Positions 49,896 to 58,865 are shown, numbered from the stretch's first letter. The stretch is 64,000 bases of DNA from Bifidobacterium leontopitheci (GCF_009193355.1 NZ_WBVT01000008.1:35725-99724), one strand, 5' to 3'. The notes: a model not told the origin generated them from the letters alone. Numbers and translations are program-made.

Positions 49896-51322
49896 CCGAC
49901 ACCGACACGACAAACCGACCGGCCGGGCACGCCGCGCACCAGCGCAAACCCGCCAGCTTCCGCACCCGTCTCGCCGTCACCGTCGGACTGCTCCTGCTCG
50001 GCATGCTCCTCGCCGTGATCCTCGTGCAGAACATCTCGCTCGACTGGGCGTTCCAGCATCAGGTCGACACCATCTCCGCCGGCAATGGCCGGACTGTGGG
50101 CAACGGCTCGTCCGTGGCATCGGATGCCGTATCCGGCACTGCGGACTCGTGTGACGCGGATTCCTGTGACGCTGCCGGCAGCGTTTCCGGGCAAGCCGGC
50201 GTACAATCCGGCACGGAAGGCGTGGTGCTCACCGTCCGTGACGGCGTCGTGCAATGGATGCGCTACGGGTCGCTCGCCGTGTTCGCCATTGCAGCACTGC
50301 TTGCCGTTATGCTCGTGTGGCGAATGTCAGGCCGGCTTACGTCACGACTTGACTCGATCAGCCGCCAGGCCGCGCAACTCGACCCCGACCACCCCTCCGG
50401 ACGCATCACGCTCGACCATCCTGATGCCGAGACCGCCAGTCTCGCCAACGCGCTCAACGCGATGCTCGACCGCATCGAACAGTCCAACCAGTTGCAACGC
50501 TCATTCATCCGCAACGCCAGCCACGAGCTGAAAACGCCAGTCACGACCATCGGCACCAGCCTCGAAGCGCTCATGGCCCAAAATCGGTTCCCCGAGGACG
50601 TCAAACCAGCCATCCGCCACGCCATCGAAGCGAACCGCAAAAGCGGCGAACTCATCAACAGTCTGCTCGAACTCTCCCGCATCCAGACCGCGCCCGACAC
50701 CGGCAGAGAGGCCACGGAGCCCGCCCGTATCGTACGCGATGCGCTTGAAACCCACCGCGAGCAGGCGCAGTCGCGTCATCTGAACATCAACGTCGACGGA
50801 CTCGACGCATACCGTGGCGCGACCGTCGAGACGAATCCACGGTACCTCTCGCTCACCGTCGACAACCTCGTGCGCAACGCCATCATCCACAACATCGACC
50901 ACGGCGCCATAGCCTGCACCGTCCACAGCGACGGACGACGCGTCATCATCGACATCATCAACACCACGAAACAACCGATCGACCCAACGGACACGGCCGA
51001 TCTCATGCAACCGTTCCACCGTGGCGACGCCACACGCATGGCCAACCAGCCGGGGCATGGACTCGGCTTGTCCATCGCCAAAGCCTGCACCGACGCCATC
51101 GGCGCGACGCTCGACGTCAGCCGCCCCACACCCACGACCTTTCGCGCCCGAATCTCGCTGATGCAACGGCAAGCCGACAACGAACACATCACAGGAGGCT
51201 CCCCGGACAGCGACACGCCGGCGTCCGTTGCACGGTCGAAAGATACCCCGGGAGTGTTGCAAGGGTATCGTTCGACTGTGCAACGTCTTTCGGCGTGTCG
51301 CGGCAAGCCGCTCCGGCCCTGA
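49892..51322 (+). CDS. sensor histidine kinase with repeat-encoded C-terminal tail
   Basis: A 476-residue kinase. Helices: LAVTVGLLLLGMLLAVILVQ (about 28-48) and YGSLAVFAIAALLAVMLVWR (about 125-145), with a Ser/Ala-rich outer loop between them that has two Cys (DSCDADSCDAA). HAMP, HisKA NASHELKTPVTTI, N-box NAIIHNIDHG and a G2-like GHGLGLSIA follow. The domain ends near MQRQADNE; the last 37 residues (from SDTPASVARSKDTPG) are encoded by the hairpin element at 51211-51300, which supplies a foreign tail before the stop. The G1 region is not a clear DxGxG. Confidence 0.87.
   Translation: MTDTDTTNRPAGHAAHQRKPASFRTRLAVTVGLLLLGMLLAVILVQNISLDWAFQHQVDTISAGNGRTVGNGSSVASDAVSGTADSCDADSCDAAGSVSGQAGVQSGTEGVVLTVRDGVVQWMRYGSLAVFAIAALLAVMLVWRMSGRLTSRLDSISRQAAQLDPDHPSGRITLDHPDAETASLANALNAMLDRIEQSNQLQRSFIRNASHELKTPVTTIGTSLEALMAQNRFPEDVKPAIRHAIEANRKSGELINSLLELSRIQTAPDTGREATEPARIVRDALETHREQAQSRHLNINVDGLDAYRGATVETNPRYLSLTVDNLVRNAIIHNIDHGAIACTVHSDGRRVIIDIINTTKQPIDPTDTADLMQPFHRGDATRMANQPGHGLGLSIAKACTDAIGATLDVSRPTPTTFRARISLMQRQADNEHITGGSPDSDTPASVARSKDTPGVLQGYRSTVQRLSACRGKPLRP
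51211..51300. repeat. ~90-bp hairpin element, copy B
   Basis: Same orientation as copy A at 44786-44879; the left 47 bp are identical, the right arm differs at several places (TGCAACGTCTTTCGG versus TGCAACGGACGTCGG). Ends are CGACACGCC and GGCGTGTCG. It lies inside the 3' end of the kinase gene, replacing its natural tail. Confidence 0.7.
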
Positions 51323-51361
51323 TATATCCTGAAGCGGTCATTCAAGGAAAGGAAGCCAACC

Positions 51362-51751
51362 ATGCTCATCGCATCGTGTGTGTTCGCCATGCTCGCCGGT
51401 CTGCTCCACGCGCTGATCTTCGTACTGGAATCGTTCCGGTGGACGCATCCGAACACGATGAAGACGTTCTCCATCACCTCGCCGGAGGAGGCCGCCGCAA
51501 CCAAGGAGATGGCCTTCAACCAAGGGTTCTACAACCTGTTCCTCGGCATCATGGCCATCGCGGGCGCAGGCCTCGCGCTCGCCGGCCGCCAGGCCATCGG
51601 CGTGACGCTCATCATCGCCGGCGCCGCGTCCATGACGCTCGCCGCGCTGGTGCTGTTCGTCGGCAGCCCCGACAAGCGCACCGCCGCCGTCAAACAGTTC
51701 GCGACGCCCGCACTCTCGCTGCTCTGCCTGCTCGGCTGGGCCATTCTGTAG
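51362..51751 (+). CDS. DUF1304 family membrane protein
   Basis: A 129-residue, four-helix protein: CVFAMLAGLLHALIFVLESF, a conserved charged loop with NQGFYNLFLGIMAIAGAGLA, then AIGVTLIIAGAASMTLAALV and LSLLCLLGWAIL. The ESFRW and NQGxYN motifs are the family marks. Function unknown. AAAGGAAGCC precedes the start. Confidence 0.88.
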   Translation: MLIASCVFAMLAGLLHALIFVLESFRWTHPNTMKTFSITSPEEAAATKEMAFNQGFYNLFLGIMAIAGAGLALAGRQAIGVTLIIAGAASMTLAALVLFVGSPDKRTAAVKQFATPALSLLCLLGWAIL

Positions 51752-51939
51752 ACAGCGCACGGCAGGGGAGAACACCCCCGAACAGCACTACACACACATA
51801 TCCTGCCCACGCCGCGGCATCGCAAGCTGCACAGGGGTCGCGGACAGAGATTGGCCATACCTTCACACGTATGCCGGTGCGGACGCCCCCGATGGTGAGA
51901 CAATCGAGATACCGATACCTGACGGCCGAGGGAGGTGTC

Positions 51940-52866
51940 ATGAGTATCACGACGAAACGGAAGAAACGCAACGCGCAGGCGCAGGCGTCCCCAACAGCAG
52001 GCTGTTCCAGCGGAAAGCGACGATACAGAACCAAGCTGGACGCGAAAATCGCCCTGGCCAGCGCACGCAAACTCAAGCGCGGCCCCGCGCGTCCGAAAGA
52101 CGAACGCCGATACTACTTCTGCCCGGACTGCTACGGCTACCATCTGACCTCAAAACCGTACTGGAATCGCACAGCCACGGCAAAGAAGCACGTCCGACAG
52201 ACGCCAGCAACAGTGCCGCCTTCCGCAACCATCAAAGGCGTGGCCGCGTTCGTCGAATGCATTGACGGCAGCTGGATCTACACCATCCCCGAGTTCGCCA
52301 TCCGGGGCGCGTCCGCTTCGCAGCAGGAAGCGAAGACGACGGTACGGGCCATGATGAAAATCGTCGCCCCCGGCGCCAAGACATCGTTCCGCTACTATTC
52401 GGACGATCAGGACATCGAACTGTTCTATGCGAAGCAGGTCGCCGGATCGCAGGCCGAAGTCACGACGGACAAGGACTCATACATGGAGCCGTTGCTCGCG
52501 CAACTGCGATCGCGGCTGTTCCGGAACGGGTTCCGTTTCCGCAAATACGACAGCCGATACGAAGGAACGCCGGACATCGTACTGCCGAAGTACCGCATCA
52601 TGGTGTTCGTGGACGCCTGTCTATGGCATGACCGTGCAGAATGCCGGCGACGCTCGCTGCCTCCTGAAACGTTGCGCATCTGGCATGATGCGCACGCCGA
52701 GTCGCGCGGCGAAGCGTTGGAGTGCCGGCAACGGCTCGCCGCCGAAGGATGGATCATCCTCACCTACTGGGAGTGCTGGTTCTGCGACAACCGAAAACGT
52801 GAGAAACGGCTGGGCGCGTTCCTCGCGGACGTCCGGCGATCTGCCGCGCTTGGTTCGACTGGATGA
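51940..52866 (+). CDS. three-part fusion: Zn-ribbon, HicB-like domain and Vsr-like nuclease
   Basis: A 308-residue protein. Residues 1-58 are Lys/Arg rich (TTKRKKRNAQ, GKRRYRTKLDAK). A zinc knuckle CPDCYGYHLTSKP follows at 61-73. Residues 98-142 (IKGVAAFVECIDGSWIYTIP, then SQQEAKTTVRAMMKI) look like a HicB-type fold. The C-terminal 182-286 resembles the very-short-patch repair endonuclease: GFRFRKYDSRYEGTPDIVLP, FVDACLWHDRAEC and EGWIILTYWECWF, with the PD, WH and WEC landmarks kept. Vsr proteins normally have about 150 residues and accompany a cytosine methylase; none is seen nearby. CGAGGGAGG precedes the start. Confidence 0.7.
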   Translation: MSITTKRKKRNAQAQASPTAGCSSGKRRYRTKLDAKIALASARKLKRGPARPKDERRYYFCPDCYGYHLTSKPYWNRTATAKKHVRQTPATVPPSATIKGVAAFVECIDGSWIYTIPEFAIRGASASQQEAKTTVRAMMKIVAPGAKTSFRYYSDDQDIELFYAKQVAGSQAEVTTDKDSYMEPLLAQLRSRLFRNGFRFRKYDSRYEGTPDIVLPKYRIMVFVDACLWHDRAECRRRSLPPETLRIWHDAHAESRGEALECRQRLAAEGWIILTYWECWFCDNRKREKRLGAFLADVRRSAALGSTG

Positions 52867-52917
52867 CATGCTTCGTCGACGGCTGCCGGAGCGGCTGCCT
52901 GCCGCGGCAGGCGCAGG

Positions 52918-53382
52918 CTACTTCAGGTATTCGGCGCTGTCGAAGTAGCCGGCGACATCGTTGCTGTCGACGATAAGTCCGGGCGCGATGGCCAGCGTGT
53001 GATGCGCGTCCTCGGTGCCGCAGTACACCACGTCATGCTCCAGCAGCCGCCTGTCGAAGAACATGCGCACGCCGAGGAACAGTGGACCGACCGTGCCGAC
53101 ATCGTAGCCGGTGCGCTCCTTGACCAGTTCGGGTGCGGCCAGATGTATCTGGCGAAGTCCCAGGGCGCGGCCGAGCCGACGCCATTGCAGGCGCCCGGTG
53201 GCGGATGCGACGACCGCGAACACGCCTTCCTTGGCTTCGACGATGTAGGTGGCCGCCGCCTTGGTGATGTCGAACACCCGGGCACCGGATTCCAGGTCGA
53301 CGATCGCGGTCTCGTGCTCGATGATTCTCGCCTGCCGCGGATGTTCGCCAGCGAACCGGCTGATCTGTTCGAAGGTGGCCAT
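52918..53382 (-). CDS. YbaK/ProX-like aminoacyl-tRNA deacylase domain protein
   Basis: A 154-residue single-domain protein: ARIIEHETAIVDLESGARVF, VEAKEGVFAVVASATGRL, the LRQIHLAAPELVKERTGYDV motif and VGPLFLGVRMFFDRRLLEHD, as in the YbaK/EbsC family, which hydrolyse mischarged tRNA. The usual Lys of YbaK may correspond to KEGV. GAAAGGAGC precedes the start. Converges on the fusion nuclease gene and is divergent from a GNAT gene. Confidence 0.8.
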   Translation of the reverse strand: MATFEQISRFAGEHPRQARIIEHETAIVDLESGARVFDITKAAATYIVEAKEGVFAVVASATGRLQWRRLGRALGLRQIHLAAPELVKERTGYDVGTVGPLFLGVRMFFDRRLLEHDVVYCGTEDAHHTLAIAPGLIVDSNDVAGYFDSAEYLK

Positions 53383-53574
53383 GCGTTGCTCCTTTCGACA
53401 TGCAGAACGGCGTTCTGCAGCTGCTGTGCCGCGGTACTCGGTACATGATATCGCGGCATATGGGATGCGGAGCGCCGCGGGACGCGGTGCCGCGATACGA
53501 TGGCGTCCGCAAGGGCCATGCACGAGCCGGCGAGCGCCGACACGTGATCCGTCGGATAGCAGCAAGGAGCAGAC

Positions 53575-53982
53575 ATGCCTGTCACGTACACCCGGGAGAA
53601 GTCGTTCACCAAAGAGCAGACGCAACGGTTGTTCCGCTCGGTCGGATGGGTGTCCGGCGAATACCCGGAGCAGCTGCATAAGGCGTTGATGGGGTCGTCC
53701 ACGGTCATCAGCGCGTGGGACGGCGACCGGTTGGTCGGTCTCGTGCGCGCGCTGGACGATGGCGCGATGCTCGCCTATGTGCATTATGTGCTGGTCGACC
53801 CGGAGTATCAGGGGCATGGCATCGCCGGGCACATGATCGAGATGCTCAAGGCGCAGTACCGGGACTACTTCTATATCGAGGTCATGCCCGAGGAGAGCAG
53901 GAACGCGTCATTCTACGAGAAGCACGGCTTCCATGTCATGGCCGACGGCGTCGCCATGCAGATCGTGAACCCGGACTGGTGA
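53575..53982 (+). CDS. GNAT family N-acetyltransferase, 135 aa
   Basis: A compact GNAT protein: TVISAWDGDRLVGLVRALDD, acetyl-CoA loop LVDPEYQGHGIAGHMIEM (residues about 77-94), and NASFYEKHGFHVM. Substrate unknown. GCAAGGAGC precedes the start. It is solitary; an SDR remnant follows on the other strand. Confidence 0.88.
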   Translation: MPVTYTREKSFTKEQTQRLFRSVGWVSGEYPEQLHKALMGSSTVISAWDGDRLVGLVRALDDGAMLAYVHYVLVDPEYQGHGIAGHMIEMLKAQYRDYFYIEVMPEESRNASFYEKHGFHVMADGVAMQIVNPDW

Positions 53983-54012
53983 GCGTGGTGCGGCCGGGAT
54001 GCGGAGCCCGCG

Positions 54013-54340
54013 CTACAGGGCGCTGACGCCGCCGCCGACGTGGATGGTTTCGCCGTTCATGAAACCGTTGCGCATCAGGAACATATAGGCGTCCGCGACT
54101 TCGCCGACCGTGCCGACGTTTGAGAGGGTTGGCCGCCGCCATCTGTTCGGCCTGCGCCTGCAGCCGGTCGGCCGGCGTTCCCAGCTGGCCGAGTGTCGCC
54201 TCTGCGGCCGCCGCATGTTCGGGGGACCGGCCGACCAGCATGACCCGCGCGTCTTCGGCCTGCGTCTGCCTTGCGATCTCGAGTCCGAAGCCCGATGTGC
54301 CTCCGATGATGAGTACGCGGTTGCCTTTGAGCGATGCCAC
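54013..54340 (-). pseudogene. short-chain dehydrogenase remnant (deleted and frameshifted)
   Basis: The first part reads NRVLIIGGTSGFGLEIARQ (Rossmann start of an SDR) and VMLVGRSPEHAAAAEATLG. After PLK (near 54125) the frame is lost; in another frame follows VGTVGEVADAYMFLMRNGFM then NGETIHVGGGVSAL, the normal C-terminus of such enzymes. The central catalytic part (Ser, YxxxK), about 130 residues, is missing. A GTG near 54340 would be the start. Confidence 0.75.
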
Positions 54341-54419
54341 GTCCTGCTCTCCTCGATGCCGGTTTCGGTTGCGGCTGTTGCAACGCTTTGCGTTGTCATT
54401 GTAGTCGGTTGCGCCACGG

Positions 54420-55076
54420 TCAGGCCGTCAAAGGAGTTCCGCCGTTCACCACGCACCAGAGCCCATAGTTCATGATCGTTGCAGCGAGCAGTTCCATACG
54501 TGCGCGAAGCATCTCACCGCTTACGGTGGAACGGAATCCGGCATCCATACGGTCTCGAATCACCGCCATATCATAGCGGCGAATCAGTGTGTGCGTGAGA
54601 TTCCAGAGAGCTCCCGGAGTATCGAGGATGACGTCCACGTCATCCGTGCTGATAACCAGCACGTTCCGGTCTCCGGTCGGATGAATCGGAAGCGGATATA
54701 CGACGAGGGGATCGGCACCGAAATCGAACCGGAGGGAGGCATGTCGGCGGACGGCTTCGTCCAATGCGTCGGCCAGCAGAACCAGACCGTCGTGTTCATC
54801 CGAATCTACCGCCTTGCCGATTCGCGGCCGGACCAGCGACAGCGCGGCAGCCGGATCATCGAACGCACCCGTCTCCTCATATGACATCCACGGCGGACCA
54901 GACGTCTTGGCGATGTCATGAAGGGTGAGCATCGTCCGGTCGATCTGCCGTGCGGTGAACGTGACGACGCGGGCGTTTCCGCCGACAGTGTCGGCCCCAT
55001 CTGCCTTCCCGCCCTGACGGCCGGACGCATCAGCACCGATAATCACTCGCCATTGCGCTCTGTCAGAGCTGTTCAT
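54420..55076 (-). CDS. hypothetical protein, 218 aa
   Basis: Start at 55076 (MNSSDRAQWRVI) follows CAGGAGGAG. The protein is soluble, alpha/beta, with DGLVLLADALDEAVRRHASL, RNVLVISTDDVDVILDTPGA and MRxRMELLAATIMNYGLW-like C-terminal helix. No known motif that I can name. It is divergent from the NADAR gene, sharing the promoter region 55077-55263, so the two may work together. Confidence 0.6.
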   Translation of the reverse strand: MNSSDRAQWRVIIGADASGRQGGKADGADTVGGNARVVTFTARQIDRTMLTLHDIAKTSGPPWMSYEETGAFDDPAAALSLVRPRIGKAVDSDEHDGLVLLADALDEAVRRHASLRFDFGADPLVVYPLPIHPTGDRNVLVISTDDVDVILDTPGALWNLTHTLIRRYDMAVIRDRMDAGFRSTVSGEMLRARMELLAATIMNYGLWCVVNGGTPLTA

Positions 55077-55263
55077 GATCTCCTCCTGTATCCCGTACGG
55101 CAATCCGCAGGGAGCGCTTGCGCTGACCTGGCAACCGTCAATGAACGTCGACGGCCGATTGCCGTTCCGCTCCCTTTTCGGGGACATGCAGTCAAACCAA
55201 AGCTACTACAATCGGTGGCCTACACTTGAGATGGAATATTGGCATTCAAAGAATTGGCGGTCA

Positions 55264-56361
55264 ATGATGAAACCGATTTGGACTGTGGATGATGCTGATG
55301 CTTGGCGCGATGCGGCGATGGGCCGGAACGATTCCGACCGTCTCGACAGCGAGAAGCAACCGTATTTCGGTTTTTGGAATGGTGAGGACTGGGCCTCCAA
55401 CTTCCATCCGGCGCCGTTCATCGTCGATTGGAAGGAGACTGACGGATCCGTGAAGGAGCTGCGGTTCGAGTGCAGCGAGCAGTGGTTCATGTTCCGCAAG
55501 GCATGGCGCTTTCGCGACCATTCAGCGATGGATGCCGTGCTCCAGCCTGGGTTGGATCCGTACCAGTACAAGGCGATTGGCCGCAACGTGCAGGGTTTTG
55601 ACGAGACCGTGTGGGACGAGGAATCTCGCGTCTACATGTTTGAGGCGTTGATGTTCAAGTTCTCTCAGAACCCCGACCTTGCAAAACAACTGTTGGAGAC
55701 AGGGGAGCGGGTGCTGGTCGAGTGCTCCCCGTTCGATACCATCTGGGGTGTAGGCCTCGGCAAGCAGACGAAAGACGGTCGGACCGACGACCGATGGAAG
55801 GACTCCGGCAACTGGCGCGGAAAGAACCGGCTCGGCTTCCTGCTCATGGACGTGCGTGATGTACTTCGATCCGATAAGACGCCATTTGAGTTCAAATACG
55901 GTCCCTTCATCGACCTGATTCCGCAACTGGACAGGCCGGCGGACGAACTGTACAAGTGGGTGTACCCCGAAGCGAGTGGCGATGGCCCGATTCGAGTAGG
56001 TTGGTGCGCTTTTTCCACCCCGGTGGACCAGTGGTGGCACCTCATCTACGCGACCTCCGGGTGTACGGATTGCTACCCCGTGTTGGAGAAGTCCGGCATC
56101 GATCCGTGGAAGACGCTGCAATCGAACGACTACTCCAAGCTCAACGCCGAACAGGTACAAGCTCTGATGACATGGCTGACCCGCGCCGAACGTTTTGGCG
56201 CAGGCACGGTAAGCGAATCGTTGGACAAGGGCTGGCTCCTCAACCTGCTGAAACGGCTCCGCGACATCGGTCGGAATATGGAACACGCGCATCAATATGT
56301 TGCGTCCGCGCGACAACCAGCCGAGAACAGCCCTACCATCGTTCCAGCACACGATGCATGA
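55264..56361 (+). CDS. NADAR-domain protein with extra C-terminal domains
   Basis: A 365-residue protein. The NADAR/YbiA part (residues 34-200) is clear: FGFWNGEDWASNFHPAPF, the FECSEQWFMFRKAWRF motif, YMFEALMFKFSQNP and FDTIWGVGL, with a GNWRGKNRLGFLLMDVRD end. NADAR enzymes remove ADP-ribose from nucleic acid or handle NAD-derived intermediates. A region at 205-290 with several Trp follows, then a helical part (295-345, AEQVQALMTWLTRAERFGAG) that may be DUF6508-like. Start is uncertain: ATG 55231 and others in frame upstream are possible; no strong ribosome site is seen. Confidence 0.75.
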   Translation: MMKPIWTVDDADAWRDAAMGRNDSDRLDSEKQPYFGFWNGEDWASNFHPAPFIVDWKETDGSVKELRFECSEQWFMFRKAWRFRDHSAMDAVLQPGLDPYQYKAIGRNVQGFDETVWDEESRVYMFEALMFKFSQNPDLAKQLLETGERVLVECSPFDTIWGVGLGKQTKDGRTDDRWKDSGNWRGKNRLGFLLMDVRDVLRSDKTPFEFKYGPFIDLIPQLDRPADELYKWVYPEASGDGPIRVGWCAFSTPVDQWWHLIYATSGCTDCYPVLEKSGIDPWKTLQSNDYSKLNAEQVQALMTWLTRAERFGAGTVSESLDKGWLLNLLKRLRDIGRNMEHAHQYVASARQPAENSPTIVPAHDA

Positions 56362-56593
56362 CGTTGTTCTTCACTGCGTCCTTGAAATGCCCGACATGGG
56401 CTCCGCGCAGCACGTAAGCGTCATCGTCGGAGCCGTCATCGTATCGTTCAAGCTCCTCCTGAATGGCGACGCCAATCACCTCCGCGAGTTCAGTGAACGT
56501 CATGGCCTGATCGAGGTCGATGCCGATTGCGGCATATCCGCGAATCACATCGGGGTCGACTCCCGCGTCGAACATTCTTTTGGCGACACTCAT
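56333..56593 (-). CDS. small acidic hypothetical protein, 86 aa
   Basis: Start at 56593 follows GAAAGGAGC. Sequence begins MSVAKRMFDAGVDPDVIRGY and continues FTELAEVIGVAIQEELERYD; it is helical and acidic. It overlaps the 3' end of the convergent NADAR gene by 29 bp. Its size and acidity resemble immunity or antitoxin proteins, but there is no direct evidence. Confidence 0.6.
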   Translation of the reverse strand: MSVAKRMFDAGVDPDVIRGYAAIGIDLDQAMTFTELAEVIGVAIQEELERYDDGSDDDAYVLRGAHVGHFKDAVKNNVMHRVLERW

Positions 56594-57120
56594 GGATGCT
56601 CCTTTCACCGGCGGATGCGGACACGTGCCACGGCATGTCGCGCCATCATGTCCCATTCTGGTCAACGCGCGGATCATTTTCTGCACAAAGCGCATGATGG
56701 GAAAGCGCGACCGTGGACCATCACATCAAGCATGGCAGGCATTTCGCAGAGTCTTCAAATCGTAGTGACGTAAAAGGAAGGACCGACACCCTCCACCATG
56801 TCCGAGCAAACGGTTTTACGGGTGGAAGGCGCCGATCCTTTATTGAGACTCTATCATTTCCTGCAACGTCCCTAGGTTCCCTGAGTTCTAAATAGAAGTG
56901 CACCAACTTCCACCGCAACAGCTTCTTGAACTGGAAAACATATGCCAATCCAACAGAGTGGATCTACGCACGATTATCGGCAACGCACCCGATACCCACG
57001 ATCCAGAAGTTCAGTAACTCTGTTTGGATAATAATTCGGGGAAAGCGCGGCGCTATGACACTGGGGTGCGCCCGGAGCCGGCCGGCAGGGTACCTACCCC
57101 ACGGTGCAGAGCGATGCTGT
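56594..57120. other. 527-bp stretch without supportable gene
   Basis: Only short frames occur here. The DNA is less GC-rich than the window average, and I see no tRNA, repeat or promoter that I can defend. It may be the remains of deleted genes next to the HNH fragment. Confidence 0.5.
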
Positions 57121-57291
57121 TCACCACGCCGAGGTGCGGAACGGCACCGAGATCGCCTTGACGCCGGCGTCTCCTCTTACGACTTGTCTTGCCCGTTCGA
57201 TGCTCTTGTTGCCTCTCAGCTCGTTGCACGCTCGATGCGCCAGCTTGCAGTTGCGGAACTCGTACGGGCTTCCGCCCTTCGACACCGGCAG
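57121..57291 (-). pseudogene. HNH endonuclease C-terminal fragment
   Basis: Between a stop at 57300 and TGA at 57121 the frame reads LPVSKGGSPYEFRNCKLAHR then ACNELRGNKSIERARQVV. This is the second half of an HNH nuclease of the phage type (P-V-S-K-G-G, N-x-x-LAHxxCN-xxRG). The first His and the zinc Cys pairs are missing and no start codon is present. It may belong to the prophage. Confidence 0.6.
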
Positions 57292-57388
57292 TCATTCGTC
57301 TGCTTCAACGCTCCACGGATCGAGTGCAAGTAGGGTTCTGGCTGAAGGTCGGACTCCGCGACTGTGCTCGGAGACGGCTCATGCAGCA

Positions 57389-58003
57389 TCAGTTATACGC
57401 AATGAGCATTGATACGAAGTTCCTGATGACCGACAACGGATGATCCGGGAAGGAATCATCGAACCGGCTGTCTTCGGAAAGATTCATCAGAACGCCATGC
57501 CGGTAATCAGCAGCATAGGGGTCGCGAGACCACCCTCGTCCCTCATCGTCAATCCATCCATGCCGCCGCGCGAACTCGTAGACCTGTGCCTCGCGTATTC
57601 CGGTAACGCCGGCTTCATCGGCGAATGCCTGAACCTGCAATGCGAAACCAGGCAATCTAAGGTGCAGGGTCAGACCGTATTGCACTCCTTCGGTGTGCGC
57701 GACCGTCTTGACGATGCTCCAGATAACGTCTCGTTTGGCGTCGGTGGTGCCGCTGACTACCTCGATCAGTCCTTGGTCGTCGCCCAACGACTGATGGATT
57801 CCATCCTCCACGCCCTGTTCATCGCCAAACGGCATGGCCTGATTGGCCGGTATCGGCTGCAGGAACATCAGGCATGTTGATTGCTCCGTTTGAGTGGCGA
57901 ACGCCGTCATCTCGGGCGGGTCGTCGGGCATGCGATTCAATCTGCTGAACGCCTGCGGAATAGCGACATCAAAACCGCCGACTGTAACCGTCTGCATATC
58001 CAT
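57389..58003 (-). CDS. hypothetical protein, 204 aa
   Basis: Start at 58003 (MDMQTVTVGGFDVAIP) follows GTAGGAGC. Seen: QSTCLMFLQPIPANQAMPFG, QSLGDDQGLIEVVSGTTDAK and YGLTLHLRLPGFALQVQAFA. It has an alpha/beta profile typical of small stress or immunity-type proteins but no motif I recognise. No partner is obvious. Confidence 0.6.
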   Translation of the reverse strand: MDMQTVTVGGFDVAIPQAFSRLNRMPDDPPEMTAFATQTEQSTCLMFLQPIPANQAMPFGDEQGVEDGIHQSLGDDQGLIEVVSGTTDAKRDVIWSIVKTVAHTEGVQYGLTLHLRLPGFALQVQAFADEAGVTGIREAQVYEFARRHGWIDDEGRGWSRDPYAADYRHGVLMNLSEDSRFDDSFPDHPLSVIRNFVSMLIAYN

Positions 58004-58345
58004 ATCCGGCTCCTACTGCCGTAGTAGTTGTTATGGATACATGATAGCCCGTCTTAACAAGGCGGGATGGCTGAGGGTGTCTGCCGAGGTGATGCTACTT
58101 TCTTGGTCTCCTCTCGCTGGCCGTCTCGCCCTTCTCCCGGTGTACGTCTTCGTTGTCCCGTTAGAAAGAAGAGCCACACCCTGTACTTGAGCGGCGGGAA
58201 CTTGGGGACTGGCCGGCCTCGGACAGGGCGAACAAACCGACGACGCGCTGCTGGAACGCCTCTGAGGCGGGATCAGGTTCCTCCGCTCGGCATGATGTCA
58301 CCTCCCGTCCGCGCTGCCTGTCGTAGCCGGATTGTGTAGCCTCGG
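58004..58345. other. 342-bp stretch without supportable gene
   Basis: A minus-strand open frame crosses part of it (to 58161) but has no start or ribosome site of its own and no recognisable motif. Nothing else seen. Confidence 0.45.
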
Positions 58346-58651
58346 CTAATTGCTGAACGGGCGGATTCTCCCGTATGCTTCGTGAATGGACAGCCCGTCG
58401 AGCACTGACATCGGCTGTTCCAGGAATTCGCGGAACCAGTCCGAGCCGGAGAACAGCACCGGATAGGTTCCCTTCTCCAACACGGTGGGGTCGACGATCG
58501 ACCAGGGCGGAAGGTATTGGATCATCAGCTTGCGGCCGTTGTACTCGAAGAACTCGTCCCCGTACCGTTCGAGGATGTCCTCGGTGAACTCGTCCCATGT
58601 CATGGGCTCGGGGAAATACACGATCTCGTCTACCGTGTGCGATGGCTCCAT
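58346..58651 (-). CDS. small hypothetical protein, 101 aa
   Basis: Start at 58651 (MEPSHTVDEIVYFPEPM) follows AAAGGGTCAG. Contains TWDEFTEDILERYGDEFFEY and a hydrophobic C-terminal half (YPVLFSGSDWFREFLEQPMS). It is acidic and rich in aromatic residues. Unknown family. Codon use and context match the nearby unknown small genes at 54.4-58 kb. Confidence 0.6.
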   Translation of the reverse strand: MEPSHTVDEIVYFPEPMTWDEFTEDILERYGDEFFEYNGRKLMIQYLPPWSIVDPTVLEKGTYPVLFSGSDWFREFLEQPMSVLDGLSIHEAYGRIRPFSN

Positions 58652-58865
58652 AGATCTCTGACCCTTTCGACCATGCGCTTCTCCTCGGGCGTGAGGTTTA
58701 TGCACGCTGGTTTTTCGGATTATACGCGTTGTGGAAGTATCCTTCATGCACGGGGGCCATCTTCTCGCCGTGGATATAGTCAAGGCTAATCTACTTGACG
58801 CGCCTGCCGTCATTGTCGAAGCTGTTGATGTTCCTGAGCTTGCCGATGTCGCTGACTGTCACGTA

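Noticed and set aside
56721..56948. Minus-strand frame MAYVFQFKKLLRWK
   Set aside because: No ribosome site, no motif and biased composition; not enough to call a gene.
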